A DNA stretch of 52,986 nt from contig JAAYVH010000104.1 in NCBI GenBank assembly GCA_012517255.1, forward strand, positions 1 through 52,986. The letters are read 5' to 3'. The stretch's first letter is position 1. Each line of letters begins with the position of its first letter. The position numbers and the translations under genes are program-made. This DNA is from Chthonomonadales bacterium. Its GTDB lineage: Bacteria > Armatimonadota > Chthonomonadetes > Chthonomonadales > CAJBBX01. The notes under the pieces were generated by a model that ran no database searches, was not told the origin of the DNA, and saw nothing but the letters and a program-made list of their open reading frames with translations. Below are positions 1 through 9,600 of this stretch, in pieces.

Positions 1-136
1 CGCTGCAGGGGAGCTTCCGCTCCCGATACCCGCATCCGCGACCTTCGCCTCACCCTAGGTCGGTACCGAACCATCTCGATCACCTGACGCAAGACAACGC
101 CACACCACTCTGCCCGGCTTTGAGGGAACCACTCCG

Positions 137-158
137 AGGGCGGCCGCTGCGCCGCCCT
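137..158 (+). terminator. Possible intrinsic terminator of an upstream gene
   Basis: A perfect 8-bp stem (AGGGCGGC / GCCGCCCT) closes a 6-nt loop and is followed by only two more T residues. It lies before the promoter of the next gene, so it may end a transcript entering from the left edge. The T tract is short, so termination is uncertain. Nothing else recognisable is seen in bases 1-215. Confidence 0.35.
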
Positions 159-215
159 TTCGCACATCTCCGCCTTCCCATCTCCGCGGCTCGCCGCCGA
201 TCACCACGACCGTTC

Positions 216-244
216 TTGACACCCATCCCGCGTGTTGATATACT
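216..244 (+). promoter_or_regulatory. Sigma-70-type promoter of the NIF3-like gene
   Basis: TTGACA at 216-221 and TATACT at 239-244 are separated by exactly 17 bases, a near-consensus housekeeping promoter. Transcription would start around 251. An SD sequence (GAGGAGGG, 273-280) and a GTG start at 288 follow, which argues against any start upstream of the promoter. Confidence 0.8.
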
Positions 245-287
245 CGCTGCGCCATTGCCGGAGCTTCTGGCAGAGGAGGGTTGTGTC

Positions 288-1427
288 GTGTGTCCCGATT
301 CGCCTGACAACCTTGAGACCAAGGCTTCGCGTCGCGTGAGGCGCTCGCCTTCGGTTGCGGCTATCACCGAGTTTCTGGAATACCTGGCTCCGTCGCCCCT
401 CGCCTCTCCGGAGGAACCCTACGGCCTGCAGATTGGGTCTCCCACGGATGCCGTGAAGACAGCAGTGCTCGCGCCGATGCCCACTTTTGATGCGGTGTCC
501 ACCGCCGCAGCACATCGGAATGCCCTGCTGATTACCGCGGCGCCGCTGATCACGGAGCCCATGTGCGCCTTACGCCGCGATGATCCGATCGGCGAGCGCG
601 TTTGCCATTTGGTCGAGCGGCGGGTCGCGCTGTATGTACTGCCCAATAGCTTCGCAGCGGCTCCAGGGGGGTTCGACGACAGCCTGGCAGAGCGACTGGG
701 AATCGCAGCGACTTCGGTGCTGCGGCCCACCGCCTATGAGCAGTTGCTAAAGATCGCGGTTCCGACTCCGCCTGAGCGGGCCGACGCCGTCATGCAAGCT
801 GCCGCTGAGGCGGGAGCCGGCCACATCGGCAAGTACAGCCACTGCTCGTTCCAGATCCCGGGGACGGGCACGTTCCTTCCCTGCGAGGGCGCCAGACCCG
901 CCATCGGCGAGATTGGCAAGCTGGAGCGCACCCCTGAGATCCGCATCGAAATGGTAGTGCAGCAGCGCGAGCTTCAGGGCGTGATCGCGGCGATCCTGGA
1001 CGCGCATCCGTACGAGGAGGTAGCGTACGACGTCTATGCCCTGAGCAATCCCGGCACGCCCTATGGACGCGGAAGGATCGGCGAACTGCCTCTGAACGTA
1101 TCGCTGAACACCGTGCTGGCTCAGGTGCAGGACGCGCTGGGCGTGAAGTCCATCCGCTGCTCGCATACGCCCGACTACCCCATCAGTCGGCTGGCGGCGG
1201 CCAGCGGCCAGTGCGACGGCATGGTCTCGCTAGCCGTACGGGCGGGAGCAGGCGCGCTAGTGGTAGGTGGCGCCTCGCAGCAGGACTGGATGCTAGCCGA
1301 GGACGGCACGACGGTGCTCATTGATGTCGGATATGCGGCCTCGCTGGGGCCGGGCCTCCAGCGGCTGCGCACGCAGTTGGTCAAGACGTTCGAGCCAGAC
1401 GGCGTCGAGGTAGTAACCTGCGCCTGA
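288..1427 (+). CDS. NIF3/YqfO-like protein with PII-like insert, metal ligands lost
   Basis: A 379-residue protein with the NIF3 fold (two halves) interrupted by a PII/CutA-like domain at about residues 147-250, the arrangement and length of Bacillus YqfO. NIF3 proteins normally bind two metal ions. Here the hallmark HHP motif reads ITAAPLI (residues 82-88), so both histidines are alanine. The C-terminal segment that usually holds Asp/His ligands (GDxKxH, then GHxxSE) reads GGASQQ and GYAASL. The metal site therefore looks lost while the fold is kept, pointing to a structural or regulatory role. I chose the GTG at 288 because of the ideal SD (273-280, 7-nt spacer) and promoter just upstream; an open frame extends to an ATG at 120, but that lies before the promoter. 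Family assignment is firm; function is unknown. Confidence 0.8.
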   Translation: MCPDSPDNLETKASRRVRRSPSVAAITEFLEYLAPSPLASPEEPYGLQIGSPTDAVKTAVLAPMPTFDAVSTAAAHRNALLITAAPLITEPMCALRRDDPIGERVCHLVERRVALYVLPNSFAAAPGGFDDSLAERLGIAATSVLRPTAYEQLLKIAVPTPPERADAVMQAAAEAGAGHIGKYSHCSFQIPGTGTFLPCEGARPAIGEIGKLERTPEIRIEMVVQQRELQGVIAAILDAHPYEEVAYDVYALSNPGTPYGRGRIGELPLNVSLNTVLAQVQDALGVKSIRCSHTPDYPISRLAAASGQCDGMVSLAVRAGAGALVVGGASQQDWMLAEDGTTVLIDVGYAASLGPGLQRLRTQLVKTFEPDGVEVVTCA

Positions 1428-1474
1428 CCGCAACGACCGGGCGCAGATCACATGGACCATGGGGAGTCACAGGA

Positions 1475-2434
1475 ATGAAACCGAGGGTGTTCGTGACGAG
1501 GCAGATTCCGGAGGCCGGAATGCAGATCATCCAGGCGGCGGCAGACGCCGATGTCTGGCCGGATGAGTTGCCGCCGCCCTACGACGTGCTGGCGGATCGC
1601 ACTGCGCCATGCGATGGGCTGCTCTGCCTGCTCACGGACAGGATCGATGCGGGACTGCTAGATCGGGCGCCGAACCTGCGCGTCGTTAGCCAGCTCGCAG
1701 TCGGCTACGACAATGTGGACGTCGCGGCATGTACGGCTCGAGGAATCAAAGTGGGCAACACGCCGGGCGTTCTCACCGAGACGACCGCTGACCTTGCCTT
1801 CGCTCTGCTCATGGCTACGGCGCGCCGGATTGTAGAGAGCGATCGCATTGTCAGGGCCGGGAAGTGGCTCACCTGGTCGCCGCTGTTCATGGCCGGCGCC
1901 GACGTGCATCACGCCACGCTGGGAATCGTCGGGATGGGACGCATCGGCTATGAAGTCGCGCGGCGGGCCAGCGGCTTCCAGATGACGATCCTGTACGCCG
2001 ACGCCCGTCCCAACGAAGCCGCGGAACGGGACTTCGGCGCCCATCGTGTGTCTCTCGACGATCTCCTGCAGGCGAGTGACTTCGTCACGATTCACACGCC
2101 CCTGTTGCCGGAGACGACGCACCTTATCGGCGAGCGTGAGCTGAAGCTGATGAAACCATCCGCCATGCTGATCAACACCGCCCGCGGCCCGATCGTGGAC
2201 CAGAAGGCTCTCTACGAAGCGCTGGTAACAGGCGCGATAGCCGCCGCCGGTCTCGATGTGTTCGAGGTCGAGCCCGTCCCCGGCAATGAGCCGCTGCTCG
2301 CCCTCGACAACGTCGTGGTTCTGCCCCACATCGGGTCCGCGTCGGTGGCGACGCGCACCCGCATGGCAGTCATCGCAGCGGAAAACCTGGTGGCCGGACT
2401 GCGAGGAGAGCCGCTGCCCTGCCCGGTAAACTGA
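1475..2434 (+). CDS. D-2-hydroxyacid dehydrogenase (glyoxylate/hydroxypyruvate reductase type)
   Basis: A cytosolic 319-residue NAD(P)H-dependent oxidoreductase that interconverts 2-keto acids and D-2-hydroxy acids. The Rossmann motif GIVGMGRIGYEVARR is present, and the catalytic triad is visible: Arg in NTARGPIVD, Glu in LDVFEVEP and His in PHIGSAS. The N-terminal segment SQLAVGYDNVDVAACTARGI is typical of the GyaR/GhrB branch, so glyoxylate or hydroxypyruvate is the likely substrate, although sequence alone cannot exclude D-lactate or a phosphonate. An AGGA lies just before the ATG. It starts 47 nt after the NIF3-like gene and probably shares its transcript. Confidence 0.88.
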   Translation: MKPRVFVTRQIPEAGMQIIQAAADADVWPDELPPPYDVLADRTAPCDGLLCLLTDRIDAGLLDRAPNLRVVSQLAVGYDNVDVAACTARGIKVGNTPGVLTETTADLAFALLMATARRIVESDRIVRAGKWLTWSPLFMAGADVHHATLGIVGMGRIGYEVARRASGFQMTILYADARPNEAAERDFGAHRVSLDDLLQASDFVTIHTPLLPETTHLIGERELKLMKPSAMLINTARGPIVDQKALYEALVTGAIAAAGLDVFEVEPVPGNEPLLALDNVVVLPHIGSASVATRTRMAVIAAENLVAGLRGEPLPCPVN

Positions 2435-2444
2435 AGGGCGGCTG

Positions 2445-3446
2445 CTACTGCGTGAGGACGACGCGCTCCAGCGTATTCAGTCGCTCGTCGGTCTGACGCC
2501 AGATCGGCTCGACGTTTGTGTCTGGCGGCAGGATGACCCAGCCGGCCATGGCTCGCACATTGGCCTGAATGGCAGGACGAACCAGTTCGATCTCGTCATG
2601 CGTCAGCGCGCGAGTCTCGCCGCCGGCCGCCAATGCGTTCATCTGGCGGATCGTCCTCATCTCGATGCCCGGCATATCGCGCAGCACTTGCACGGTGGTT
2701 CGCAAGTTGCCCAGGGCCCGCTCGAGATCGCTGTCGGACTTCCGGCGCGGAAGCACGTAGGCCTCCAGTTCTGGCTGGTTGCCGAGACTGAAGTTCTGCC
2801 CATCCCAGAACTCCTCGTGGAGAATCCGGCTTGGATGACCGAGGAACACCTCCGACCACTGCAGACCCCTATCGCGGTCCTTCCGGAGTTCGTCCTGCAG
2901 GCGAGCGATGTTGCGCTCCCACTTCGCGTCATCGTGGTAGTCTCCATCACCGGCATAGTGGCCAGCCGGATAGCAGAGCGTTCCGCAGTACCGATGGATG
3001 TCGCCATCTGGGACGCGAGTGTGAGCATACACGATAGCCGGCACGCCGAGGCGCGCCATCGCTTCGTTGATCTGCGGTCCCCAGGTGTTGCCCGGACCTC
3101 CCCAGCATGACGGGGTCACTCCAAAGACCTGTTCGATCGCACGCACGGCCGGCCGTTCGCGCCGAAGGGCCTCCTCAACGCCTTCATCAAACGGGACAGG
3201 CGCCAGGTACTCGACGATCGTGGGGTGCACGCTATGGAGGTCGGTGTGCGTACCCACATCATGCCGTGCCAGAGCGTCGATCACATCGGCCCGTCCCCGG
3301 CTGACCCATTGGCGGACGCGCTCGCCGACAACGCAGAATGTCGCGCACACGCCCTGATCCGACAGGATCGCGGCGACATCGCGCGCAATGTCATCGGCTT
3401 CAGGGGTGATGATGTCCTCGACGTCGAGGAGAAGCGTGATGTACAC
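2445..3446 (-). CDS. Polysaccharide-deacetylase-like (NodB fold) protein
   Basis: A 333-residue protein with a NodB-type beginning: a beta strand ending in an Asp pair (LLLDVED), then ATFCVVGERV, then GTHTDLHSVHP, whose spaced histidines resemble the metal-binding HxxxH of polysaccharide deacetylases. Members remove acetyl or related groups from carbohydrates, or act on other amides. The C-terminal two thirds is not a standard deacetylase, so the substrate is unknown. No signal peptide is seen. I start it at the GTG 7 nt after the ndk stop, suggesting translational coupling; a TTG at 3479 would overlap ndk and has no SD. It converges on the dehydrogenase gene with a 10-nt gap. Confidence 0.6.
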   Translation of the reverse strand: MYITLLLDVEDIITPEADDIARDVAAILSDQGVCATFCVVGERVRQWVSRGRADVIDALARHDVGTHTDLHSVHPTIVEYLAPVPFDEGVEEALRRERPAVRAIEQVFGVTPSCWGGPGNTWGPQINEAMARLGVPAIVYAHTRVPDGDIHRYCGTLCYPAGHYAGDGDYHDDAKWERNIARLQDELRKDRDRGLQWSEVFLGHPSRILHEEFWDGQNFSLGNQPELEAYVLPRRKSDSDLERALGNLRTTVQVLRDMPGIEMRTIRQMNALAAGGETRALTHDEIELVRPAIQANVRAMAGWVILPPDTNVEPIWRQTDERLNTLERVVLTQ

Positions 3447-3453
3447 AGCGCGA

Positions 3454-3870
3454 TCAGGCGAGCAGTTCGTCGGCGCCAAACCAAATGGCGAGCTCGGCCG
3501 CCGCAGTCTCGGGCGCGTCAGAACCGTGGACGAGGTTGGTCTGAATGTCGTTGGTGAAGTCGCCCCGGATCGTTCCCGGCGCGGCTTCTTCAGGCTTGAG
3601 GGCTCCCATCATCTGACGGACCAGCCGGATGGCCTGCGGCCCCTCGAGCGCAATGGCCACGACGGGCCCGCTTGTGATGAAGCTCACAAGGGACTCGTAG
3701 AACGCCTTGCCCTGATGGACGGCGTAGTGCCGCTCGGCGATCTCACGGGTTGGTTGGACCAGTTTGAGGCCAACAATGCGAAAGCCGCGGCGCTCGAACC
3801 GCGATAGTATCTCGCCTACAAGCTGCCGCCTGACGCCGTCGGGCTTCACAAGTACGAGAGTGCGCTCCAA
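3454..3870 (-). CDS. ndk: Nucleoside diphosphate kinase
   Basis: A 138-residue enzyme that transfers the gamma-phosphate of ATP to nucleoside diphosphates through a phosphohistidine. The start MERTLVLVKPDGVRRQLVGE, the FxxRGFRIVGLKLVQ segment and the active-site motif NLVHGSDAPETAAAE, with the catalytic His, are all canonical, and the length is normal. The start is a TTG with a strong SD (AGGAGG, 7-nt spacer). It is first in a two-gene minus-strand unit with the deacetylase-like gene and divergent from the respiratory operon. Confidence 0.97.
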   Translation of the reverse strand: MERTLVLVKPDGVRRQLVGEILSRFERRGFRIVGLKLVQPTREIAERHYAVHQGKAFYESLVSFITSGPVVAIALEGPQAIRLVRQMMGALKPEEAAPGTIRGDFTNDIQTNLVHGSDAPETAAAELAIWFGADELLA

Positions 3871-3902
3871 GTCACGCCTCCTCTGATGGTGTCGATCGGG
3901 CG

Positions 3903-3908
3903 ATTATA
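3903..3908 (-). promoter_or_regulatory. Candidate -10 box of the ndk promoter
   Basis: A perfect TATAAT on the minus strand, about 33 nt upstream of the ndk start. No convincing -35 hexamer lies at the right distance. The 10-bp sequence around it is repeated inverted at 3979-3988 as the -10 region of the divergent ctaA promoter. Confidence 0.4.
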
Positions 3909-3977
3909 CCTTTGTGAACATCGCAACGAGGAATCCGCAGATTTTGCTCGACCGCCGGAACTTGCATCCCTGCCGCG

Positions 3978-3986
3978 TGGTATAAT
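3978..3986 (+). promoter_or_regulatory. Extended -10 promoter of the respiratory operon
   Basis: TGGTATAAT (TGn plus a perfect TATAAT at 3981-3986) is an extended -10 element that can work without a -35 box. The only TTGCAT nearby is 13 nt away, too close. Transcription would start near 3994, about 50 nt before ctaA. It is the only promoter-like signal before the 14-gene run to 18409. Confidence 0.6.
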
Positions 3987-4044
3987 CGCTTAGCTTAGCT
4001 ACATATTGTGAACGCCAGCAAGAACTCACCGGTTCTGCGGCACT

Positions 4045-5049
4045 ATGGATCCCATGGCACGTGCACATATCGCGCGATTTGCGTGGATCACAACCGGATA
4101 CGCTGTTGGAGTCATACTCTGGGGCGCTTTGGTCCGCGCCACGGGATCGGGCGCTGGTTGCGGTGGCCACTGGCCAACGTGTGACGGTTCCGTTCTTCTC
4201 GTGCCCAGGACCACGGAGATGTGGTTCGAGCTGATCCATAGAGCGAGTTCGGGCGTGTTGCTGCTTATGGTGTTGGCTCTCGTGATCATCGCCCTCAGAG
4301 GCCTGCCGGTCGGGCATCCCGCGCGGAAGACGGCGCTCGGCGCCGGAGCCATCGCCATCGTGGAAGCCCTGCTGGGAGCGGGGCTCGTACTGTTCGGGCT
4401 GGTCGCCGAGAACGACTCCACTGCGCGCGCCGTTGTGATTGCAGTTCACCTCACCAACACGCTGGTTCTCCTGGCACTGTTGTCGCTCACAGGGTGGCTG
4501 GCCCGACATTCGGGAGTCCATATCCGTTCGGCAGGCACGCTCGGCATTGCGCTGGCGCTTGCGCTGATCGGACTGATCGCCATCGGCGCATCCGGAGCCG
4601 TGACCGCCCTGGGGGACACTCTGTTCCCTGCAGCGAGCTTGCGTGAGGCGGTCCGTCACGACCTCTCCCCTACCGCCCATCTCCTTGTCCGGATGCGCGT
4701 GATCCATCCCGTCATCGCCATCATCATGGGAGCGTTTCTGATCATGCTGGCGGGGTCCGTAGGACGGGCGGTGGAGCGTGCGCGGCGCGCCGCTACGTTC
4801 GTTTCCGTGCTGGTGATCGGCCAGATCGTGCTTGGGTTCGTGAATCTGTTCCTGCTGGCGCCGATCGCTATGCAGGTGGTGCACTTGTTGGCAGCGGACA
4901 CTCTCTGGATCGGCGTCGTGGTGATGGCTGCCTCGACGTGGATGGAACCGGTCGCATTGGCTGCAGCGACTCCCATCGAGACCGACATCCGCGCTGCGAA
5001 GATCCGAGGCGAGGTGGCGCAGGCGCCACGAGGAGAGGTACGGGTATGA
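4045..5049 (+). CDS. ctaA: Heme A synthase
   Basis: An eight-helix membrane enzyme (334 residues) that oxidises the C8 methyl of heme O to a formyl group, giving heme A for the aa3-type oxidase encoded downstream. Visible family marks are the extracytoplasmic Cys pair C39/C46 (GCGGHWPTC), the ExxHR motif (E62, H65, R66) and further heme-ligand histidines at H135, H221 and H280. Each half of the protein contributes a His pair, as expected. The ATG at 4045 has no obvious SD; an in-frame ATG at 4054 is the alternative. Its 3' end overlaps ctaB by 4 nt (ATGA). It is the first gene of the operon. Confidence 0.93.
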   Translation: MDPMARAHIARFAWITTGYAVGVILWGALVRATGSGAGCGGHWPTCDGSVLLVPRTTEMWFELIHRASSGVLLLMVLALVIIALRGLPVGHPARKTALGAGAIAIVEALLGAGLVLFGLVAENDSTARAVVIAVHLTNTLVLLALLSLTGWLARHSGVHIRSAGTLGIALALALIGLIAIGASGAVTALGDTLFPAASLREAVRHDLSPTAHLLVRMRVIHPVIAIIMGAFLIMLAGSVGRAVERARRAATFVSVLVIGQIVLGFVNLFLLAPIAMQVVHLLAADTLWIGVVVMAASTWMEPVALAAATPIETDIRAAKIRGEVAQAPRGEVRV

Positions 5050-5999
5050 AGGTTCCGGTCACCACGACCGCCATGGGGACGCCGCCAGGCCGTTCGGTCG
5101 GCGCCGCGGCCTTTGAAGCCATGTCCACAACGAGGACGGCGGCGACCTGGCGCGACTACCTTGCGCTGACGAAGCCGCGGATTATCAGCCTTCTGCTCAT
5201 CACCACGCTGACCGCAATGGTGGTGGCAGCCGGGGGCTGGCCAGGTTGGGGGCTCTTTCTCGCCGTGGCTGTTGGGGGCTATCTGGCAGCCGGCGCGGCC
5301 AACACCATCAACATGCTGATGGATCGCGACATAGACGCCCGCATGGAGCGAACATCGAATCGTCCGCTCGTCACCCATGCCATCGGAGTCCGCGAAGCCA
5401 TCCTGTTCGCAGTTGCGCAGGCCGGAACCGCGTTCGTGCTCCTCTGGGCAGTCGCGAACCTTCTGACCGCTGTGCTCTCGATGGTCGGTCTGGTCTACTA
5501 CGTGGGCGTTTACACGGCATGGCTGAAGCGCCGCTCGACGCAGAATATCGTCATAGGCGGTGCTGCGGGAGCCGTGCCGCCGCTGGTGGGATGGGCGGCT
5601 GTCGACGGGTCCCTCAGCCTAACCGCGTGGATACTGTTTGCCCTCATCTTCGTCTGGACACCGGTGCACTTCTGGGCCCTGGCGCTCATGATCAAGGACG
5701 ACTACGCACGGGTCGGCGTGCCTATGCTGCCGGTCGTGCGCGGTGACGATGCAACCATCCGCCAGATCGCCCTGTACACAGCCGTCACCGCGCTGGTTTC
5801 GTTTGCCCCCGTCTTCTCCGGCTATGCATCGCCGCTCTACTTCGGCGCAGCCGCACTGGCGAACGCAGGGTTGATTGGACGGGTCGTCGAGCTGGCGAGA
5901 CGGCGTGATCGGGGCTCGGCGCGCGGCGTGTTCAAGTTCTCCCTTTCCTACCTGGCACTGGTCTTCCTCGCGCTGGCGATAGACCGGGCCATGAGCTGA
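5046..5999 (+). CDS. ctaB: Protoheme IX farnesyltransferase (heme O synthase)
   Basis: A 317-residue UbiA-superfamily membrane prenyltransferase that adds a farnesyl group to heme B to make heme O, the substrate of CtaA. The first Asp-rich motif, NxxxDxxxD (N89, D93, D97 in NMLMDRDIDARM), and the second region YTAWLKRRSTQN followed by HFWALALMIKDDYARVG are canonical. About nine hydrophobic segments follow a polar 36-residue N-terminus. The ATG at 5046 is supported by a good SD (AGGAGAGG) and the ATGA overlap with ctaA; the open frame upstream lies inside ctaA. It is followed after 18 nt by actA. Confidence 0.95.
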   Translation: MKVPVTTTAMGTPPGRSVGAAAFEAMSTTRTAATWRDYLALTKPRIISLLLITTLTAMVVAAGGWPGWGLFLAVAVGGYLAAGAANTINMLMDRDIDARMERTSNRPLVTHAIGVREAILFAVAQAGTAFVLLWAVANLLTAVLSMVGLVYYVGVYTAWLKRRSTQNIVIGGAAGAVPPLVGWAAVDGSLSLTAWILFALIFVWTPVHFWALALMIKDDYARVGVPMLPVVRGDDATIRQIALYTAVTALVSFAPVFSGYASPLYFGAAALANAGLIGRVVELARRRDRGSARGVFKFSLSYLALVFLALAIDRAMS

Positions 6000-6017
6000 A
6001 CCCTGAGCGACGAAATC

Positions 6018-6674
6018 ATGAGACAACTTTTCCCACCGGCCTCCAACACCATAGCCAGGGTGAGTCTCACCCTGGGGCTGCTGCTGCCGGCGGTGGCCCT
6101 GCTGGCAGGATCGGCCATATCGCGAGCCCCCTACAACACCAAGGTGGACATTCCGCTCGATCAGCCCGTGCCGTTCAGCCACGAGCACCATGTCAACGAG
6201 CTCGGTCTCGACTGTCAGTACTGCCACACGTCGGTGGAGAAGGGGCCAAAGGCCGGACTTCCCCCGACGCACACCTGTATGGGCTGCCATTCGCAGATAT
6301 GGACCAACAGCCCGCTGCTTGAGCCCGTGCGCAAGAGCTTCCAAACCGGCGAGCCCATCAAGTGGAACCTGGTCAACAGCGTGCCTGACTTTGTCTACTT
6401 CGACCATAGCATCCATGTGAAGAAGGGCATCGGCTGCACCGAGTGCCACGGCCCTGTGCACGAGATGCAGATCACCTATAAAGCCAAGCCGTTCCACATG
6501 GCGTGGTGCCTGCAGTGTCATCGTAAGCCCGAGGAGTTCATCCGCCCGAAGGAAGAGGTGATGAACCCGCACTACTCGCACCCGAAGAACCATGTGGAGG
6601 TCGGCCGCAAGCTCGTGGACGAGTACGGCATCAAAGTGGAACAGCTAACGGATTGCTCGATATGTCATCGGTAG
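6018..6674 (+). CDS. actA: Alternative Complex III subunit A, pentaheme cytochrome c
   Basis: A 218-residue protein with an N-terminal membrane anchor (about residues 15-33) and five CxxCH heme-attachment sites at residues 66-70, 87-91, 140-144, 164-168 and 213-217. This pentaheme protein followed by a molybdopterin/FeS protein and an NrfD-type protein is the ActA-ActB-ActC order of Alternative Complex III, the quinol:cytochrome c oxidoreductase that replaces the bc1 complex in many bacteria. It faces the periplasm and relays electrons towards a soluble cytochrome or the oxidase. The last heme motif ends one residue before the stop, so there is no C-terminal tail, and the actB start lies inside those codons. 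Confidence 0.93.
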   Translation: MRQLFPPASNTIARVSLTLGLLLPAVALLAGSAISRAPYNTKVDIPLDQPVPFSHEHHVNELGLDCQYCHTSVEKGPKAGLPPTHTCMGCHSQIWTNSPLLEPVRKSFQTGEPIKWNLVNSVPDFVYFDHSIHVKKGIGCTECHGPVHEMQITYKAKPFHMAWCLQCHRKPEEFIRPKEEVMNPHYSHPKNHVEVGRKLVDEYGIKVEQLTDCSICHR

Positions 6675-9600
6675 GCGAGAGGCAAGAGGCAAGGGGCACG
6701 GTGCAGGAAATGGTAGGGTCGCGACTGGCAGACCTCAGCTCTCGGCTCTCGGGGCGACAATGGCGAAGCCTCGATGAGCTGGCGGACACTCCCGAGTTTC
6801 AGGCGTGGGTGGAGGATGAGTTTCCCGAGCGCGCGTCGCTCCTGACCCTGGACCGTCGGAAGTTCTTCCAGGTAATGGGAGCGTCGCTGGCGCTCGCAGG
6901 TCTGACTGGCTGTCGTTTCCTGCCCCAGAGGCGCGCAGTGCCGTTTGTGCAGGCGGTCGAGGACCTGGTGCCGGGCAAGCCGCGCTACTATGCCACGGCC
7001 GTCGTTCTTGCGGGTATCGGTACAGGCGTGCTCGCCCGCTCGAATGACGGTCGGCCCACGAAACTGGAAGGCAACCCGCTGCACCCGGGTTCGTTGGGCG
7101 CGACCGACGCGATCACGCAGGCAACGCTGCTCGACCTGTATGATCCCGATCGCACCAGAAACGTCCTGCGCAACGGCGCCATCTCGACGTGGGACGCGTT
7201 CCTCGCCGATGTGCGCGCAACGCTGGCCTCCCAGCGGGCCGCACGGGGCGCCGGCGTGCGGATCCTGACCGGCGCGATCACATCGCCGACGCTCGCCGAT
7301 CAGATTCAGCGTCTACTGGACGCCTATCCTGAGGCGCGCTGGTACCAGTGGGAGGCCGTGAACCGCGACAACGTGCGGGCCGGAACCGAGCAAGCGTTCG
7401 GCAGACCGCTCAATCCCGTCTACAGTTTCGACACGGCTAACGTTGTGCTCACGCTGGACGCGGATCCCCTGGACCAGATGCCGGGCCACGTTCGCTACGC
7501 CAGGGATATCATGTCTGGCCGCGTGGTGCGGCCCGACGCTCGGTCCATGAACCGGCTGTACGCCGTTGAAAGCGTGCTGAGCAACATGGGCGCGACCGCC
7601 GACCATCGTCTGCCTGTCCGACCACGCGAGGTAGGGACGATCGCCGTCGCGATTGCTCGCCGTCTCGGGCTGGACGTTCCAGGCGTCACGATCTCGGATG
7701 CCCAGTCGCGGTGGGTTGATGCCTGCGTCGCTGACCTGAAGGCGAACAAGGGGCAGTGCGTGGTCGTGGTCGGCGATCATCAGCCTCCCGCTCTGCACGC
7801 GCTGGCTGCACGGATGAACGAGGAGCTCGGCGCGGTAGGCAGCGCGGTGTCGTACACCGAGCCGCTGTATCCGAACTGGCATGACGCCCTCGGCGGCCTG
7901 TCCGAGCTGACCGATGACATGGATGCCGACAAGGTTCGGCTGCTGATCATGCTGGGAGTCAACCCGGTCTATGATGCTCCGGCGGATGTACCGTTCGGGA
8001 AGGCTCTTAAGAAGGTGGGCTGTGCCGTTCACCTTGGCCTCCGGAAGAATGAAACGTCGGAACTGAGCCGATGGCATGTACCCGAGGCTCATTCCCTCGA
8101 GGCATGGGGAGACTGTCGCGCCTACGACGGCACCGCCTCCGTCATCCAGCCGATCATCAGGCCGCTGTTCGGCGGCAAGAGCGCCATCGAGCTGATCGCG
8201 TCGCTGGCCGGCCGCCCCCGCGACGGCTACCAGATCGTCCGGGAGCACTGGCGCTCGGCGCTGGGGACGGCGGACTTCGATCGGCGCTGGAGGCGCGCGA
8301 TCCATGACGGCCTGATCGAGGGTACCGAGTTCCCCACGGTGTCGGTGCGGGTCCAATCCCCCGACAGGTCGCTGCGTGGCCTTTCGGAGGCGATCGCCCC
8401 GGGGAGGTCAGCCGGATTGGAGGTCGCGTTCGCGCCCGATCCGACGATCTGGGACGGTAGGTTCGCCTCCAACGGATGGCTTCAGGAACTCCCCAAGCCC
8501 ATCACGCGGCTCACATGGGACAACGCGGCGCTCATCGCGCCGTCCACAGCTCAAGCTGCGAGCGTGGCCGACGGCGACCTGGTTGAGCTGCAGCTCAGAG
8601 GGCGGACCGTCGTCGCGCCTGCGAAGGTACAGCCCGGCCAGCCGAAGGACCTTGTCACGCTCCATCTCGGGTATGGGCGCTCTCAGGCGGGAGCCATCGG
8701 CAGCCTTGTCGGCTTCTCTGCTGGAGCCCTGCGTACGCGCGATGCCATGTGGTTCACATCAGGCATCTCGTTGCGCCGTACGGGGCGTCGGTACACGTTC
8801 GCCAAGACAGAGCACCACCACGCCATACGCGACGGCAAAATCAACGGGACTCAGGGACGCGACATCGTCCGCGTCATGCCCTTCGCAGAGATGGAAGCTG
8901 ACGAGCAGGACGCCAATCACGCCGCGAGCCACGAACCCGCCCATGGCGGCGAGCATCCGAGCCTGTATCCCCGCGATGAGCATGCCTATGACGGCCATCG
9001 TTGGGGCATGTCCATAGACCTCTCCCTCTGTACCGGCTGCAACGCATGTGTGATCGCCTGCCAGGCTGAAAACAACATACCGGTAGTCGGCAAGGAGCAG
9101 GTGTTGCGCGGTCGCGAGATGCACTGGATACGCATTGACCGGTACTACGAAGGCGACCCGGACGATCCCACGGTGCACCACCAGCCCGTTCTCTGCATGC
9201 ACTGCGAGAACGCGCCATGCGAACCTGTGTGCCCCGTAGCGGCTACCGTACACAGCCACGAGGGCCTGAATCAGATGGTGTACAACCGCTGCGTCGGCAC
9301 GCGATACTGCTCCAACAACTGCCCCTACAAGGTGCGACGGTTCAACTTCCTTAACTACGCCAACCATCACGACGTGCCCATCAAGCAACTGCTACAGAAC
9401 CCGAACGTCACCGTTCGCGGGCGCGGCGTCATGGAGAAGTGCACATTCTGCGTCCAGCGGATCAATGCCGCGCGCATTGAAGCCAAGAAGCAGGGCCGAC
9501 CTGTTCGCGACGGCGAGGTGGTCACGGCGTGTCAGGCGGCATGCCCGCCCCAGGCCATCGTGTTCGGCGACATCGCCGACCCCAACAGCGCCGTGTCGCG

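Noticed and set aside
9-24. Hairpin GGGAGC / GCTCCC at the left edge, considered as a terminator.
   Set aside because: The stem has only 6 bp and no T tract follows.
3447-3479. TTG-initiated N-terminal extension of the deacetylase-like protein.
   Set aside because: It would overlap ndk by 26 nt and has no SD, while a GTG lies just after the ndk stop.
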